This document shows, piece after piece, positions 39,301 to 51,070 of a DNA stretch of 64,000 nucleotides. Position 1 is the stretch's first letter; every line of letters begins with the position of its first letter. The notes below the pieces were generated by a model. It was given only the letters and a program-made list of their open reading frames with translations. It searched no databases and had not been told where the DNA came from. The translations under genes and the position numbers were made by a program. This DNA is from Aristolochia californica (lineage: Eukaryota; Streptophyta; Magnoliopsida; Piperales; Aristolochiaceae). The stretch is from positions 17,514,908 through 17,578,907 of the forward strand of contig JARWKL010000002.1 in NCBI GenBank assembly GCA_029961685.1, given 5' to 3'.

Positions 39301-42300
39301 TGCATCTTTAACAAGTTTAAAACATGTTCAGATCAATTAGAAATCTCTTTCAGAGCCTTTAGGGTTGAACTTTTGTAATTGGACAACAAAACTTTTGTTT
39401 TCGTTTGTGGTTTGCAAAAAAATTTCTTTACTTATATTTGTTACTGTTTTTAATTTTTCCTTACATAAACTCTAAAATTTTCAATTTGTTGTGTTCTATT
39501 TGTCTTATCTTTTTGTTTACGAGATAAATGCAGAGTGAAAACTAAAAGTTTTGTTGTTAGAAAAAAGTAGACATCCAAAATGGAATGGAAATGCACAAAT
39601 GTAGAGAGAGATAATTCCAAAAAGTCTACGTAAGTTTTAGGGATTTTAAACACCTTTAGTTTTTATATATTAGGTTTTCCAATCATCGGAAAAGGGGGAG
39701 ATGGGAAATTTTAACAGAGTGATGACTCCTAATCCATAAGTCATTTCTTTCAAAAATATAGCTCGTTACGTATGGTTGTCCAATAAATCATCTATGATTG
39801 TTAGGTCAGCTTTTTTTAAATGGGTAAAATAATGGCATGTTTGACTCGGGTAAATATCCCACCGCACGTTCACTCGAGAATTTAATGAGCATTTGTTGTT
39901 CACTTTAAAAGATTTGGATCCATAGGTCATTTGCATCTTTAACATGTTTCATGCATGCATATCCATATTTAAAACATGTTAGGATCAATTAGAAATCTCT
40001 TTCCAAGACATTAGGGTTGAACTTGTGGGATTTCCCAAACTTGAAAAAGAAAATTTTTGTGTTCGTTTGTGGTGTGTGAAAATTTTTCTTTACTCACATT
40101 TGTTATTTTATTAAATTTTTTGCCAAACATAAACACTAAAAGTTTCATTTTGTTGTTATCTATTTGCCTTTGTCTTTTTTTTTATGAGATAAAAGTAAAC
40201 TAAAAACTCAAAGTTTTGATTTAAAAACATATACATCTAAAATTGAATAGATATGGACAAATGAAGAGAGAGATACTTCCAAATAGTCTATGTCAAGGAT
40301 TGTAAACTCTGTTAGTTTTTATATATTTGGTTTTGCAATCATTGGGAAAAGGTGGAGGCAGATGATTTTTAACTAAATGTTGACTCCAAATCCATATGTC
40401 ATTTCTTACAAAAATATAGCCCATTACGCATGATTGACCGTTAAATCACTTTAAAATCATCTATCATTGTTAGGTCAGCTTTTTGTAAATGGGAAAATAA
40501 TGGCATGTTTGACTTGGGTAAATATCCCACCGTATGTTCACTTGAGAAATTATTGAGCATTTGTTGTTCACTTTAAAGGGTTTGGATCCATAGGTCATTT
40601 GCATCTTTAACTTGTTTCAAGCATGCATATCCATATTTAAAACATGTTAGGATCAATTAGAAATATCTTTCCAAGCCATTAGGTTTGAACTAGTGGAATT
40701 TCCCAAACTTGGACAACAAAACTATTGTGTTCATTTGTTGTGTGTGAATAGATTTTCTTTACTTATATTTTTTACTGTTTTTAATTTTTCCATACATAAA
40801 CTCTAAAATTTTCATTTTGTTGTGATCTATTGGCCTTTATCTTTTTGTTTACGTGATAAATGGATAGTGAAAACTTCAAGTTTTGATTGACGAAAAAAAG
40901 TATACATCTAAAATAGAATTGAAAAGCATAAATGTGGAGAGAGATAATTCCAAAAAGTCTCCCTACTTTTAGGGATTGTAAACTATTTTAGTTTTTATAT
41001 ATTGGGTTTTACAATCATCGGGAAAAGGGGGAGGCGGTGATTTTTAACTTAGTGTTGACTCCCAATCAAAAAATCATTTCTTACAAAAATATAGCCCATT
41101 ACAAAAGATTGACCGATAAAAAAATTTACAATCAGCTATGATTGTTAGGTATGCTTTTTGTAAATGGGCAATATAATGGCCCTTTTGACTCGGGTAAATA
41201 TTTCACCGCATGTTCACTAGATAATTTAATGAGCATTTGTTGTTTGCTTTAAAAGGTTTGGATCCACTGGTCATTTTGCATCTTTAACATGTTTCAAGCA
41301 TGCATATCCATATTAAAAACATGTTAGGATCAATTAGAAATCTCGTTCCAAGCCATTAGGGTTGAAATAGTGGAATTTCCAAAACTTGGGCAACAAAACT
41401 TTTGTGTTCGATTGTGGTGTGCTAATAAATTTTCTTTACTTATATTTGTTATTGTTTTAAGTTTTTCCATACATCTACTCTAAAAAGTTCCTTTTGTTGA
41501 GATCTATTTGCCTTTATCTTTTGGTTTACGAGATAAAAGGAAAGTGGAAACTCAAAGTTTTTATTTAAGAAAAAAGGATACATCTAAAATGGAATGGAAA
41601 TCCACAAATGTAGAGAGAGATAATTCCAAAAAGTCTCTGTAACTTTTTGAGATTTTAAACTCTTTTAGTTTTTAGATATTAGGTTTTGTAATCATCTGGA
41701 AAAAGGGAGACGAGAGATTTTTAACTGAGTGTTGACACCCAATCCATAAGTGATTTCCGTAAAAAATATAGCGCGTTACGCATGATTGATTGATAAATCA
41801 CTTTATAATCGTCTATGATTTTTAGGTCAGACTTATGTAAATGGACAAAATAATGGCATCTTTGACTCGGGTAAATATCCACTGCACGTTCTCTTGAGAA
41901 TTTATTGAGCAATTGTTGTTCGCTTTATAAGGTTTTGATCCACAGGTCATTTGCAACTTTAACTTGGTTCAAGCATGCATATCCATATTTAAAACATGTT
42001 AGGATCAATTAGAAATCTCTTTTAAAGCCATTAGGGTTGAACTAGAGGAATTTCCAAAACTTGGACAACAAAAAGTTTTTGTTTGTTTGTGGTGTGTGAA
42101 TAAATTTTCTTCTCTTATATTTGTTACTATTTTAAAATTTTCCATTCATAAACTCTAAAATTTTCATTTTGTGTTGATCTATTTGCCTTAATCTTTTTAT
42201 TTACGAGATAAATGGAAAATGAAAACTCAAAGTTTTGATTTAAGAAAAAAGTATACAACTAAAATGGAATGGAAATTCACAAATGTAGAGAAAGATAATT

Positions 42301-45100
42301 CCAAAAAGTCTCAGTAAATTTTTGGTCAACTCTTTTAGTTTTTATATAATAGGTTTTGCAATCATCGGGAAAAGGGGTAGGCGGGTGATTTTTAACTGAG
42401 TCTTGACTCCCAATCCATAAGTCATTTCTTACATAAATATAGCCCGTTACACATGATTGACCGATTAATCACTTTACAATCATTTATGATTGTTAGGTCG
42501 ACTTTTTGTAAATGGGCCAATAATTGCTTGTTTGACTCTGGTTAATATCCCACTAGATGTTCACTTGAGAATTTAGTGAGCATTTGTTGTTCGCTTTAAA
42601 ATGTTTGGATCCATAGGTCATTTGCATCTTTAACATGTTTCAAACACGCATATCCATATTTAAAACAGGTTAGGATCAATTATAAATCTCTTTCCAAGCC
42701 ATTAGGTTTGAACTAGTGGAATTTCCCAAACTTGGACAACAAAATTTTTGTGTTTGTTTGTGGTGTGTAAATAAATTTTTTTTATTTATATTTTTTTCTT
42801 TTTAAAAAAATTTATATTCATAAACTTTAAAATTTTTATTTTGAATTGGTCAATTTGCCTTTATCTTTTTGTTAACAGTATAAGTGGAAAGTGAAAACTC
42901 AAAGTTTTGTTTTAAGAAAAAATTTTGTATCTAAAATTGAATTGAAATACACAAATGTAGAGAAAGATAATTCCAAAAAGTCTGAGTCACTTTTAGAGAT
43001 TATAAACTCTTTTAGTTTTTATAAATTAAGTTTTGCAATAATCGAGAAAAGGGGGAGGCAGGGGATTTTTAGCTGAGTGTTGACTCCCAATCCTTAAGAC
43101 ATTTCTTACAAAAATATAGCTCGTTACACATGATTGACCGATAAATCACTTTACAATCATCTATGATTGGTTGGTAAGCTTTTTGTAAATGGGAAAAATA
43201 ATGTCATGTTTGACTCAAGAAAGTATCCCACCGCCCTTTCACTTGAAAAATTAATGAGCATTTGTTGTTCGCTTTAAAAGGTTTGGATCCGCAGGTCATT
43301 TGCATCTTTAAAAATTTTCAAGCATGCATATCCATATTAAAAATATGTTAGGATCAATTAGAAATCTCATTCCAAGCCATTAGGGTTGAACTAGTGGAAT
43401 TTCCCAAATTTTGACAAATAAACTTTTGTGTTCGTTCGTGGTGTATGAATAAATTTTCTTTACTTATATTTGTTACTTTTTTTCATTTTTCCATACATAA
43501 ACTCTAAAATTTTCATTTTGTTGTGATCTATTTGCTTTTTTTTATGTTTACGAGATAAATGGAACGTGAAACCATCAATTTTTTATTTAAGAAAAATGTA
43601 TGTATCTAAAATGGAATGCAAATGCACAAATATAGAGAGAGATAATTCTGAAAAGTCTCCGTAACTTTTAGGGATTGTAAACTCTTTCTGTTTTTATATA
43701 TTGGGTTTTGCAATTATCGGAAATGGGGGAGGTGGGGGGATTTCAACTGAGTGTTGACTCCCAATCCATAAGTCATTTCTTACAAAAATATAACCTATTA
43801 GGTATGATTGACCAATAAATTATTTTACAACCATCTATGATTGTTTGGTCAACTTTTTGTAAATAGGCAAAATAATGACTTGTTTGACTCGGGTAAAAAT
43901 CCCACCGCACGTTCACTTGAGAATTTAATGAGCATTTGTTGTTTACTTGAAAAGGTTTTGGATCCATAGGTCATTCGTATCTTTAACATGTTTCGAGCAT
44001 GCATATCTATATTTAAAACATGTTTGGATCAATTATAAATCTTTTCCCAAGCCATTAGGGTTGAACTAGTGGAATTTTCCAAACTTGGACAACAAAACTT
44101 TTGTTTTCATTTGTGGTGTGTGAATAAATTTTCTTAACATACATTTTTCATTGTTTTTTATTCTTTCCGTACATAAAATCTAAAATTTTTATTTCTTTGT
44201 GATCTATTTTCTTATATCTTTTTGTTTACGAGATAAATAGAAAGTGAAAACTCAAAGTTTTGATTTATGAAAAAAAATACATCTAAAATGGAATGTAAAT
44301 GCCCAAATTCAGAGAGAGATAATTCAAAAAAGTCTCTGTAACTTTTAGGGTTTTAAACTCTTTTAGTTTTTATATATTAGGTTTTGAAATAATCGAGAAA
44401 AGGGGGAGGCATGGTATTTTTACCTGAGTGTTGACACCCAATCCATAAGACATTTCTTAAAAAAATCTAGCCCGTTATGCATGATTGGCCGATAAATTAC
44501 TTTACAATCATTTATGATTGTTAGGTCAGCATTTTGTAAATGGACAAAATAAAGACTTGTTTGACTCAGATAAATATCTCATCGCACATTCACTTGAGAA
44601 TTTAATGAGCTTTTGTTGTTTGCTTTAAAAGGTTTGGATCCTTAGATCATATGCATCTTTAACATGTTTGAAGCATGCATATCCATATTTAAAACATGTT
44701 ATGATCAATTAGAAATTTCTTTTCAAGCCATTACGATTGAACTTGTGGAATTTCCCAAACTTTGACAATAAAACTTTTGTGTTCGTTTGTGGTGTGTGAA
44801 TAAATTTTCTTCACTCACATTTTTTAATATATTTAATTTTTTCCATACATAAACTCTAAAATTTTCATTTTACTGTGATCTATTTGGCTTTATCTTTTTT
44901 TTTTAAGAGATAAATGCAAAGAGAAAACTCAAAGTTTTGATTTAAGAAAAAAGTATCCATCTAAAATGGAATGGAAATTCACAAATGTAGAGAGAGATAA
45001 TTGAAAAAAGTCTCTATAACTTTTTGGGATTGTAAACTCTTTTAGTTTTTATATATTAGGTTTTGCAATCATCAGGAAAAGGGGGCGACGGGGATTTTTA

Positions 45101-45176
45101 AGGGATTGTAAACTCTTTCTGTTTTTATATATTGGGTTTTGCAATTATCGGAAATGGGGGAAGTGGGGGGATTTTA
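45101..45176 (+). repeat. 76-bp duplicated satellite piece
   Basis: Almost identical to 43670-43745 of a monomer two units upstream, sharing its private TTTCTGTTTTTATATATTGG and TTATCGGAAATGGGGGA. It is inserted after GGGATTTTTAAG of the host monomer. This explains the 754-bp spacing between the anchors at 44636 and 45390. Confidence 0.85.
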
Positions 45177-46236
45177 AGTGAGTGTTGACTCCCAATCCAT
45201 ACGTCATTTCTTTAAAAAATATAGCTTGTTACGCATGATTGACCGTTCAATCACTTTACAACCATCTATGATTGTTCGGTCAGCTTTTTGTAAATGGGTA
45301 AAATAATGGCTTGTCTGACTCGGGTAAATATCCCATCGCACATTCACTTGAGAATTTAAAGAGGAGTTGTTGTTAACTTTAAATGGTTTGGATCCATAGG
45401 TCATTTGCATCTTTGAAATGTTTCAAGGATGCATATCCATATTTAAAACATGTTAGGATCAATTAGAAATCTCTTTCCAAGCAATTAGGATTGAACTATT
45501 GAAATTTCCCAAACTTGGACAACATACCTTTAACGTTCGCATGTGGTATGTGAATAAATTTTCTTTAATTATATTTGTTACTATTTTTAATTTTTTCATA
45601 CATAAACTCTAAAATTTTCATTTTGTTGTGATCTATTTGCCTTTATCTTTTAGTTTACGAGATAAATGGAAAGTGAAAACTCAGAGTTTTTATTTAAGAA
45701 AAAAATTTACATCTAAATTGGAATAGAAATGCTCAAATGTAGAGAGAGATAATTCCAAAAAGTCTCTGTAAATTTTAGGGATTGTAAACTCTAGTTTTTA
45801 TATATTAGGTTTTGCAGTCATCTGGGAAAGGGGGAAACATGGGAATTTTAACTTATTGTTTACTCCCAATCCATAAGTCATTTCCTTAAAATATATAGCC
45901 CGTTACACATGATTGACTGTTAAATCACTATACAATCATCTATGATTGTATGGTCAGTTTTTTTTTTAAATGGGCAAAATAAAGGCTTGTTTGACTCGGG
46001 TAAATATCCTACCGCATGTTCACTTCAGAATTTAATGTGCAATTGTTGTTCGCTTGAAAAGGTTTGGATCCATAGGTCATTTGCATCATTAACATGTTTT
46101 AAGCATGTATATCCATATTTAAAACATGATTGGATCAATTAGAAATCTCTTTCCAAGCCATTAGGGTTGAACTAGTGGAATTTCCCAAACTTGGACAACA
46201 AAACTTTAGCGTTCGTTTGTGGTATGTGAATAAATT

Positions 46237-46556
46237 GACCATTAAATCACTATACAATCATCTATGATTATTAGGTCAAATTTTTGTAAATGGGCAAAAT
46301 AAAGGCTTGTTTGACTCAGGTAAATCTCCCACTGCATGTTCACTTGAGAAGTTAATGTGCAATTGTTGTTTGCTTGAAAAAGTTTGGATCCACAGGTCAT
46401 TTGCATCATTAACAGATTTCAAGCATGCATATCCATATTTAAAACATGATTGGATCAATTAGAAATCTATTTCCATGCCATTAGGGTTGAACTAGTGGAA
46501 TTTCCCAAACTTGGACAACAAAACTTTAGCGTCCATTTGTGGTATGTGAACAAATT
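46237..46556 (+). repeat. 320-bp partial monomer (local duplication)
   Basis: After GTGAATAAATT the sequence jumps back to GACCATTAAATCAC and repeats about 320 bp of the preceding monomer, including the AAAGGCTTG and GTGCAATTGTTG variants. The result is anchors at 46066 and 46386, 320 bp apart. The copy is close but not identical. Confidence 0.85.
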
Positions 46557-48143
46557 ATCGTTAGTTACATTTTTTATTGTTTTCAATTTTTTCCATACAT
46601 AAACTCTAAAATTTTCATTTTTTTAATCTATTTGCCTTTATCTTATTGTTTACAAGATAAATGGAAAGTGAAAACTCAAAGTTTTGATTTAAGAGAAAAG
46701 TATACATCTAAAATGAAATGGAAATGCACAACTATAGATAAAGATAATTCTAAAAAGTGTCTGTAAATTTTAGGGATTATAAACACTTTTAGTTTTTATA
46801 TATTTGGTTTTCCAAGCATCGAGAAAAGAGGGAGATGGGGGATTTTTAACTGAGTGTGGACTCCCAATCCATAAGTCATTTCCTTAAAAATTATAGCGAG
46901 TTACGCATGATTGACCAATAAATTACTTTACAATTATCTATGATTATTAGGTCCGCTTTATGTAAATGGGCAAAATAATGGCATATTTGACTCGGGATAA
47001 TATCCCACCGGACATCACATGAGAATTTAATGAGCATTTGTTGTTTGCTTTAAAAGGTTTGGATCCACAGATCATTTGCATCTTTAACATGTTTCATGCA
47101 TGGATATCAATATTTAAAACATGTTAGGATCAATTAGAAATCTTTTTCCAAGCCATTAGGGTTGACTAGAGGAATTTCCCAAACTTGGACAACAAAACTT
47201 TTGCGTTCGTTTTTGGTGTGTGAATAAATTTTCTTTACTTACATTTGTTATTGTTTTAATTTTTTCCATACATAAATTCTAAAATTTTCTTTTTGTTGGG
47301 ATGTATTTGCCTTGATCTTTTTTTTACGAGATATATTGAAAGTAAAAACTCGAATTTTTTATTTAAGAAAAAAGTATACTTCTAAAATAGAATGGAAATG
47401 CACAATTGTAGAGAGAGATAATTCCAAAAAGTCTCTTTAACTTTTAGGGTTTGTAAACTGTTTTAATTTTTATATATTGGGTTTTGCAATCATCGGGAAA
47501 AGGGGGAGGCAGGGAATTTTTAACTGAGTGTTGACTCCTAATCCATAAGTCATTTCTTTCAAAATATAGCCCGTTACGTATGAGTGACCGATTAATCCCT
47601 TTACAATTATCTATGATTGTTAGGTCAGTTTTTTGTAAATGGTCAAAATAATGTCTTGTTTGACTCGAATAAATATCCTATCGCACGTTCACTTGAGAAT
47701 TTAATGAGCATTTGTTGTTCTCTTTAAAAGGTTTGGATCCACATGTCATTTGCATCATTAACATATTTCAAACATGCATATCTATATTGAAAACTTGTTA
47801 TGATCAATTAGAAATTTCTTTCCAAGCCATTAAGGTTGAACTAGTGGAATTTCCCAAACTTGGACAACAAAACTTTTGTGTTCATTTGTGGTATGTGAAT
47901 AAATTTTATTTAGTTACATTTGTTATTATTTTTAATTTTTTCCCTACATAAACTCTAAAAATTTTCATTTTGTTGTGATATATTTGCCTTTATCTTCTTG
48001 GATACGAGATAAATGCAAAGAGAAAACTCAAAGTTTTGATTTAAGAAAAAAGTGTACATCTATAATGGAAGGGAAATGCACAAATATAGAGAGAGGTAAT
48101 TCAAAAAAGCCTCTATAACTTTTAGGGATTGTAAACTCTTTTA

Positions 48144-48706
48144 GGGGGGATTAGTCAACAAAATAAAAATTTGATCTTCATCTTCATCTTCATCTTATGC
48201 ATCTACATGATCTTCATCTTCGAAATGGGTGTGGACAACTTCATCTTCATCTTCATCTTAGAAATTTAAAACCATTGATTTTATTAATTATAAAAATAAG
48301 TTAATTAAACCAAGTGTTTGAGTTAACAATATTTTAATTACCACTATTAAATCACTAATACAATAGAGTAAATAAAAAAAATTATGATTAATGAATAGAA
48401 AGTATTATATTAATAACATAAGATAGATTTACGTGGTATTAATTAATAATATATTTTGACAAAATTGAAAGTAATTAATTAATCAAATGAATACTTTAAT
48501 TATATTTTATTTACTAGAGACTTAAATATGAAGTTTAATATAGTAATAAAATTGAAAAAAATAATAAATAAATACATATACAACTTTGAAAATAACCTAA
48601 AAACAATTATTCAAATTATGAGTTCGTGCCTTTAATATTAAAATCAACAAGTTACAAATTTAGTACATATAAATGACGCATGTTCAAAAGTAATAAGAGT
48701 AAACCA
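48144..48706. other. 3' non-coding part of the Harbinger element
   Basis: AT-rich, no open frame. Contains short CTTCAT/ATCTTC microsatellite runs (48174-48260) near the putative terminus, then A/T-rich sequence up to the transposase stop at 48707. I see no regulatory signal that I can support. Confidence 0.6.
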
Positions 48707-50092
48707 TCATTTATCGTTCCACATGGAAGTCGATATGGCATCTCTAAATTGTGCGCCTCTTGTGGATTCTAATGCACTCTGCCTCCGAATGCTTATTACT
48801 TGGCTATCCACATCCTCAAGATCATCGCAATTGTCGCTGTCTGTATCATCCATTGCACCTAATTGGCCCGCATCACCTCCTCCACCGAGCTCGCCACCCG
48901 AATCATCATCTTCATCTTCAAATATATCATCATAATCTTCTGCATGTAAATAATTGTGCAATATGCAACAAGCATGTACAATTTTCACCTAGATCTTAAA
49001 AGAAAATGGAGGAGTGCCTTTTAACATTTGAAATCGAGCTTTTAAAACACCAAAAGTTCGCTCAATAATATTCCGTAAAGATGAATGTCTTCAGTTGAAT
49101 AATTCTTTTTCATTTCTTGGAATATTATCACCAAATTCTTGCAGATGATATCAGGTTCCTCGATATGGAGCCAAAAATCCCGGAAGATTTGCATAACCAG
49201 CATCGGCTAGATAATATTTTCCTATAATAGAAATTATATACCACATAAAATAATTGAAGATAAATAGATAAAAAATGACTGCATAATAATATATCACTTA
49301 CCTTCAGGTACAAAGATTTTATCTCGACGAGTCAATGCATCCTTCAGTACACAGGAATCGGCTGCTGACCCCTCCCATCCAGCAAGTACCTAAGTGAATT
49401 TCATATCAAATGAACATGATGCCATGACATTTTGTGAGAGATAACCTTTTCTATTCCAAAACCTTGGTTGATCTTGAAGTGGAATGTTGGCTTTGATATG
49501 ACTTCCATCAATAGCTCTAATACAATCCTAATTATACATTTTCAATTAATATTTACTCACTTTGTATATTAATCTAAAATTATTTAGTTATAGGAAGTGA
49601 TGTTACCTTGAAGTAGAGATAAAACATTGAATTGGTTAAAATCTTTGAGTGTGTGCGTTTCGAAGGCCGTTTGATGTAATCAGAGTGAAGTTTGAGGATT
49701 GCATCCAACACCTTGTTGAAATACTTACTTATGGTCCAGTTTGATCTATCAAACATCTCTGCTGTGACACTATACACTTGTCCTTGACCAACAGTTAGCA
49801 GGAAATATGCAAGTTGTTCTTCAACTGAGATGGTCTTTGTGGCTGATAAAAACCCTTTACTAGTAAGTATATCTGCCAATTTGTGAAATACCAGATGGTT
49901 CATCCTGTAAACTTTCTGAAATTTAACTGGTGATTTGTCTAGTGCCTTTTGCAAATACAATGGACCATTCATCCCACAAGAACGTGGTACACGTCTATTG
50001 CAATGGTACAGATAGTATCTGTCCATGGCGATCAACAAAGTTGTGAATGCAACTATAGTTGCAACCTTTTCATCGTCTGTCATAGTATCCAT
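48707..50092 (-). pseudogene. PIF/Harbinger transposase, three exons, four premature stops
   Basis: Exon 1 is 49607-50092 (ATG at 50092), exon 2 is 49302-49527 and exon 3 is 48707-49221. The introns are about 79 and 80 bp with GT...AG borders, and the frames join to 1227 nt, about 408 codons, near the family norm. The N-terminus has the helical region ending YLYFK, which joins to DCIRAIDGSHIKA. Candidate catalytic residues are all present: Asp in AIDGSHI, Asp in GWEGSAADS, and Glu in RNIIERTFGVLKARF. Typical GKYYLADAGYAN and CCILHN blocks follow, with an acidic tail. Stops interrupt exon 2 (before VLAGW) and exon 3 (after APYRGT, after KELFN, and before VKIVHACC). No functional product is expected. 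Confidence 0.88.
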
Positions 50093-50439
50093 GGAAAGTC
50101 CAAAAATTCAATCGCCTAAAATTCAATCACATCCTACATTCATCCACATTCCCACATCCTACATTCAATCACAACCTACATTCATCCACATTCCCACATC
50201 CTACATTCAATCACATCCTACATTCATCCACATTCCACATTCCACATCCTACATTCATCCACATTCCACATCCATACTCAAAGCACCATATTCATCCGTG
50301 CAATATATAAACACAACAACATATCAAATTTAAATGCAAACCATACTAATAAGTCTTGCAACGTCATAATTCAAATATCATACCTAATACATAACAATAT
50401 TTCATTTCAAAAGAATAGTGTATTTATAACGCATTACAA
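50093..50439. other. Intergenic region of the Harbinger element with 42-bp minisatellite
   Basis: Lies between ORF1 and the transposase. It holds a minisatellite of two complete 42-bp units (50136-50177 and 50178-50219) plus a rearranged third (to about 50275), rich in ACATTCATCC and CACATCCT. The remainder is AT-rich without a clear open frame. The transposase promoter should lie here, but I cannot point to it. Confidence 0.7.
50136..50275 (+). repeat. 42-bp minisatellite inside the Harbinger element
   Basis: Unit begins ACATTCATCCACATTCCCAC and ends CAATCACAACCT. The first two units are nearly identical; the third carries a small internal duplication of CCACATT. Confidence 0.85.
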
Positions 50440-50972
50440 TTAGTTTTCAAAACAAAATTTAAGCCACTTGACCCGTTCTTCCACTGTCATCTCCGTAAAC
50501 ATGACCTTCTTACTTGGCGTATCCAACCATGAAGGAGCGCGAAACTTCAATTCTGTAGGCAAGTCCCAGATTTCCCTGAGGGCTTTGACCCAATCTCTTA
50601 CAATAACGTCTTTCCTCATGAAATTCTCAAATGTCTTAGCAATTCGATCTATTGCATCAAAGATTCTTCTACTAGTGTCATCATCGGGCATTTCGGTTCT
50701 CTTTCTACGACGACTTGAAGATGACCATTTACTTCTTTCAGATTGATTACCTAAAGACTCATCCATGCTTAATAATGGTGATGGAGTATCCCTAACTATA
50801 TCAACATCCTCTGGCTCATCCATCAAGACATGTTCCGATTCAAGAATCACCTCATCGCCCTGATCTACAAAGGTTGCAGCTCCTGACCAGCTATTGTGTT
50901 TCCCACCACCACAGCTAATTTTTCGTACAGAGGGCAGCCTTCACATCTGTACTTCTCAGCATCTTTATACTC
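50440..50972 (-). pseudogene. PIF-associated Myb/SANT-like ORF1, C-terminal part, broken
   Basis: The last exon of the accessory protein that accompanies PIF/Harbinger transposases in plants. A splice acceptor (TTCTTGTAG) at 50973-50974 precedes EYKDAEKYR and GCPLYEKLAVVVGNT, the stretch that normally follows the Myb/SANT-like DNA-binding domain. A frameshift near 50888 separates this from SGAATFVDQGDEVI. The remaining 136 codons (50440-50850) contain an acidic/serine-rich region, a basic SSSRRRKR cluster, a helical block (IFDAIDRIAKTFENF) and the C-terminal ERVKWLKFCFEN. The first exon with the DNA-binding domain is absent. I assign it by its position and by resemblance to that family. Confidence 0.72.
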
Positions 50973-51070
50973 CTACAAGAATAAAACATCATTTAGACGT
51001 CTTGGAATAGAGTTATACTAACGTGGAAAACATAAAAAATATTTTATAGTACATCATGTAGTCAAGCCAT

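Larger units (their letters stand above)
38830..47400 (+). repeat. Long-range satellite segment, copy 2 (expanded)
   Basis: Carries the same private variants as copies 1 and 3: GGATCATTTAGAAATAT with GAACTAGAAGAATTT near 38875, GTAAGAGGAGGATTTTGAAC near 39250, the short AATTGGACAAC near 39378, AAGTATCC near 44950, TCTTTGAAATG near 45412, TTTAACGTTCG or TTTAGCGTTCG at 45528 and 46207, and GCATGGATATCAATAT near 47099. About seven monomers (40.1-44.7 kb) stand between parts that adjoin in copy 1, so copy 2 was expanded or copy 1 contracted. Confidence 0.7.
24800..48143 (+). repeat. Satellite array block C
   Basis: About 35 monomers. Anchors are at 24882, 25560, 26240, 26915, 27595, 28193, 28861, 29541, 30223, 30890, 31566, 32233, 32908, 33527, 34200, 34877, 35552, 36231, 36909, 37585, 38815, 39916, 40584, 41260, 41936, 42607, 43285, 43960, 44636, 45390, 46066, 46386, 47061 and 47735. 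Two further monomers lack the anchor, one near 38150 and one near 39305. Irregularities are deletions near 27680, 27990, 33266, 38150 (about 130 bp) and 39302 (about 240 bp), a 76-bp insertion at 45101 and a 320-bp partial monomer at 46237. The block stops mid-monomer at TTTTAG where the Harbinger element begins. There is no host gene. Confidence 0.97.
48144..51070 (-). mobile_element. PIF/Harbinger DNA transposon, right end missing, degenerate
   Basis: About 2.9 kb of non-satellite DNA carrying, on the minus strand, a Myb/SANT-like ORF1 remnant (50440-50972) and then a three-exon PIF-type transposase (48707-50092). The left boundary is TTA followed by GGGGGGATTAGTC, which fits the TTA target-site preference and G-rich terminal start of this superfamily. 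No matching inverted end is visible at the right. Sequence runs through an ORF1 intron and meets satellite near 51071, with about 300 bp of satellite absent between the two flanks. The missing end would hold the ORF1 DNA-binding exon and the right inverted repeat, so the element lost them by deletion. Confidence 0.87.

Noticed and set aside
48174..48260. (CTTCAT)n near the Harbinger terminus as a functional element
   Set aside because: Short imperfect microsatellite with no further support.
48723..48999. Plus-strand ORFs opposite the transposase C-terminus
   Set aside because: Antisense shadows of the acidic, repeat-coded tail of transposase exon 3.
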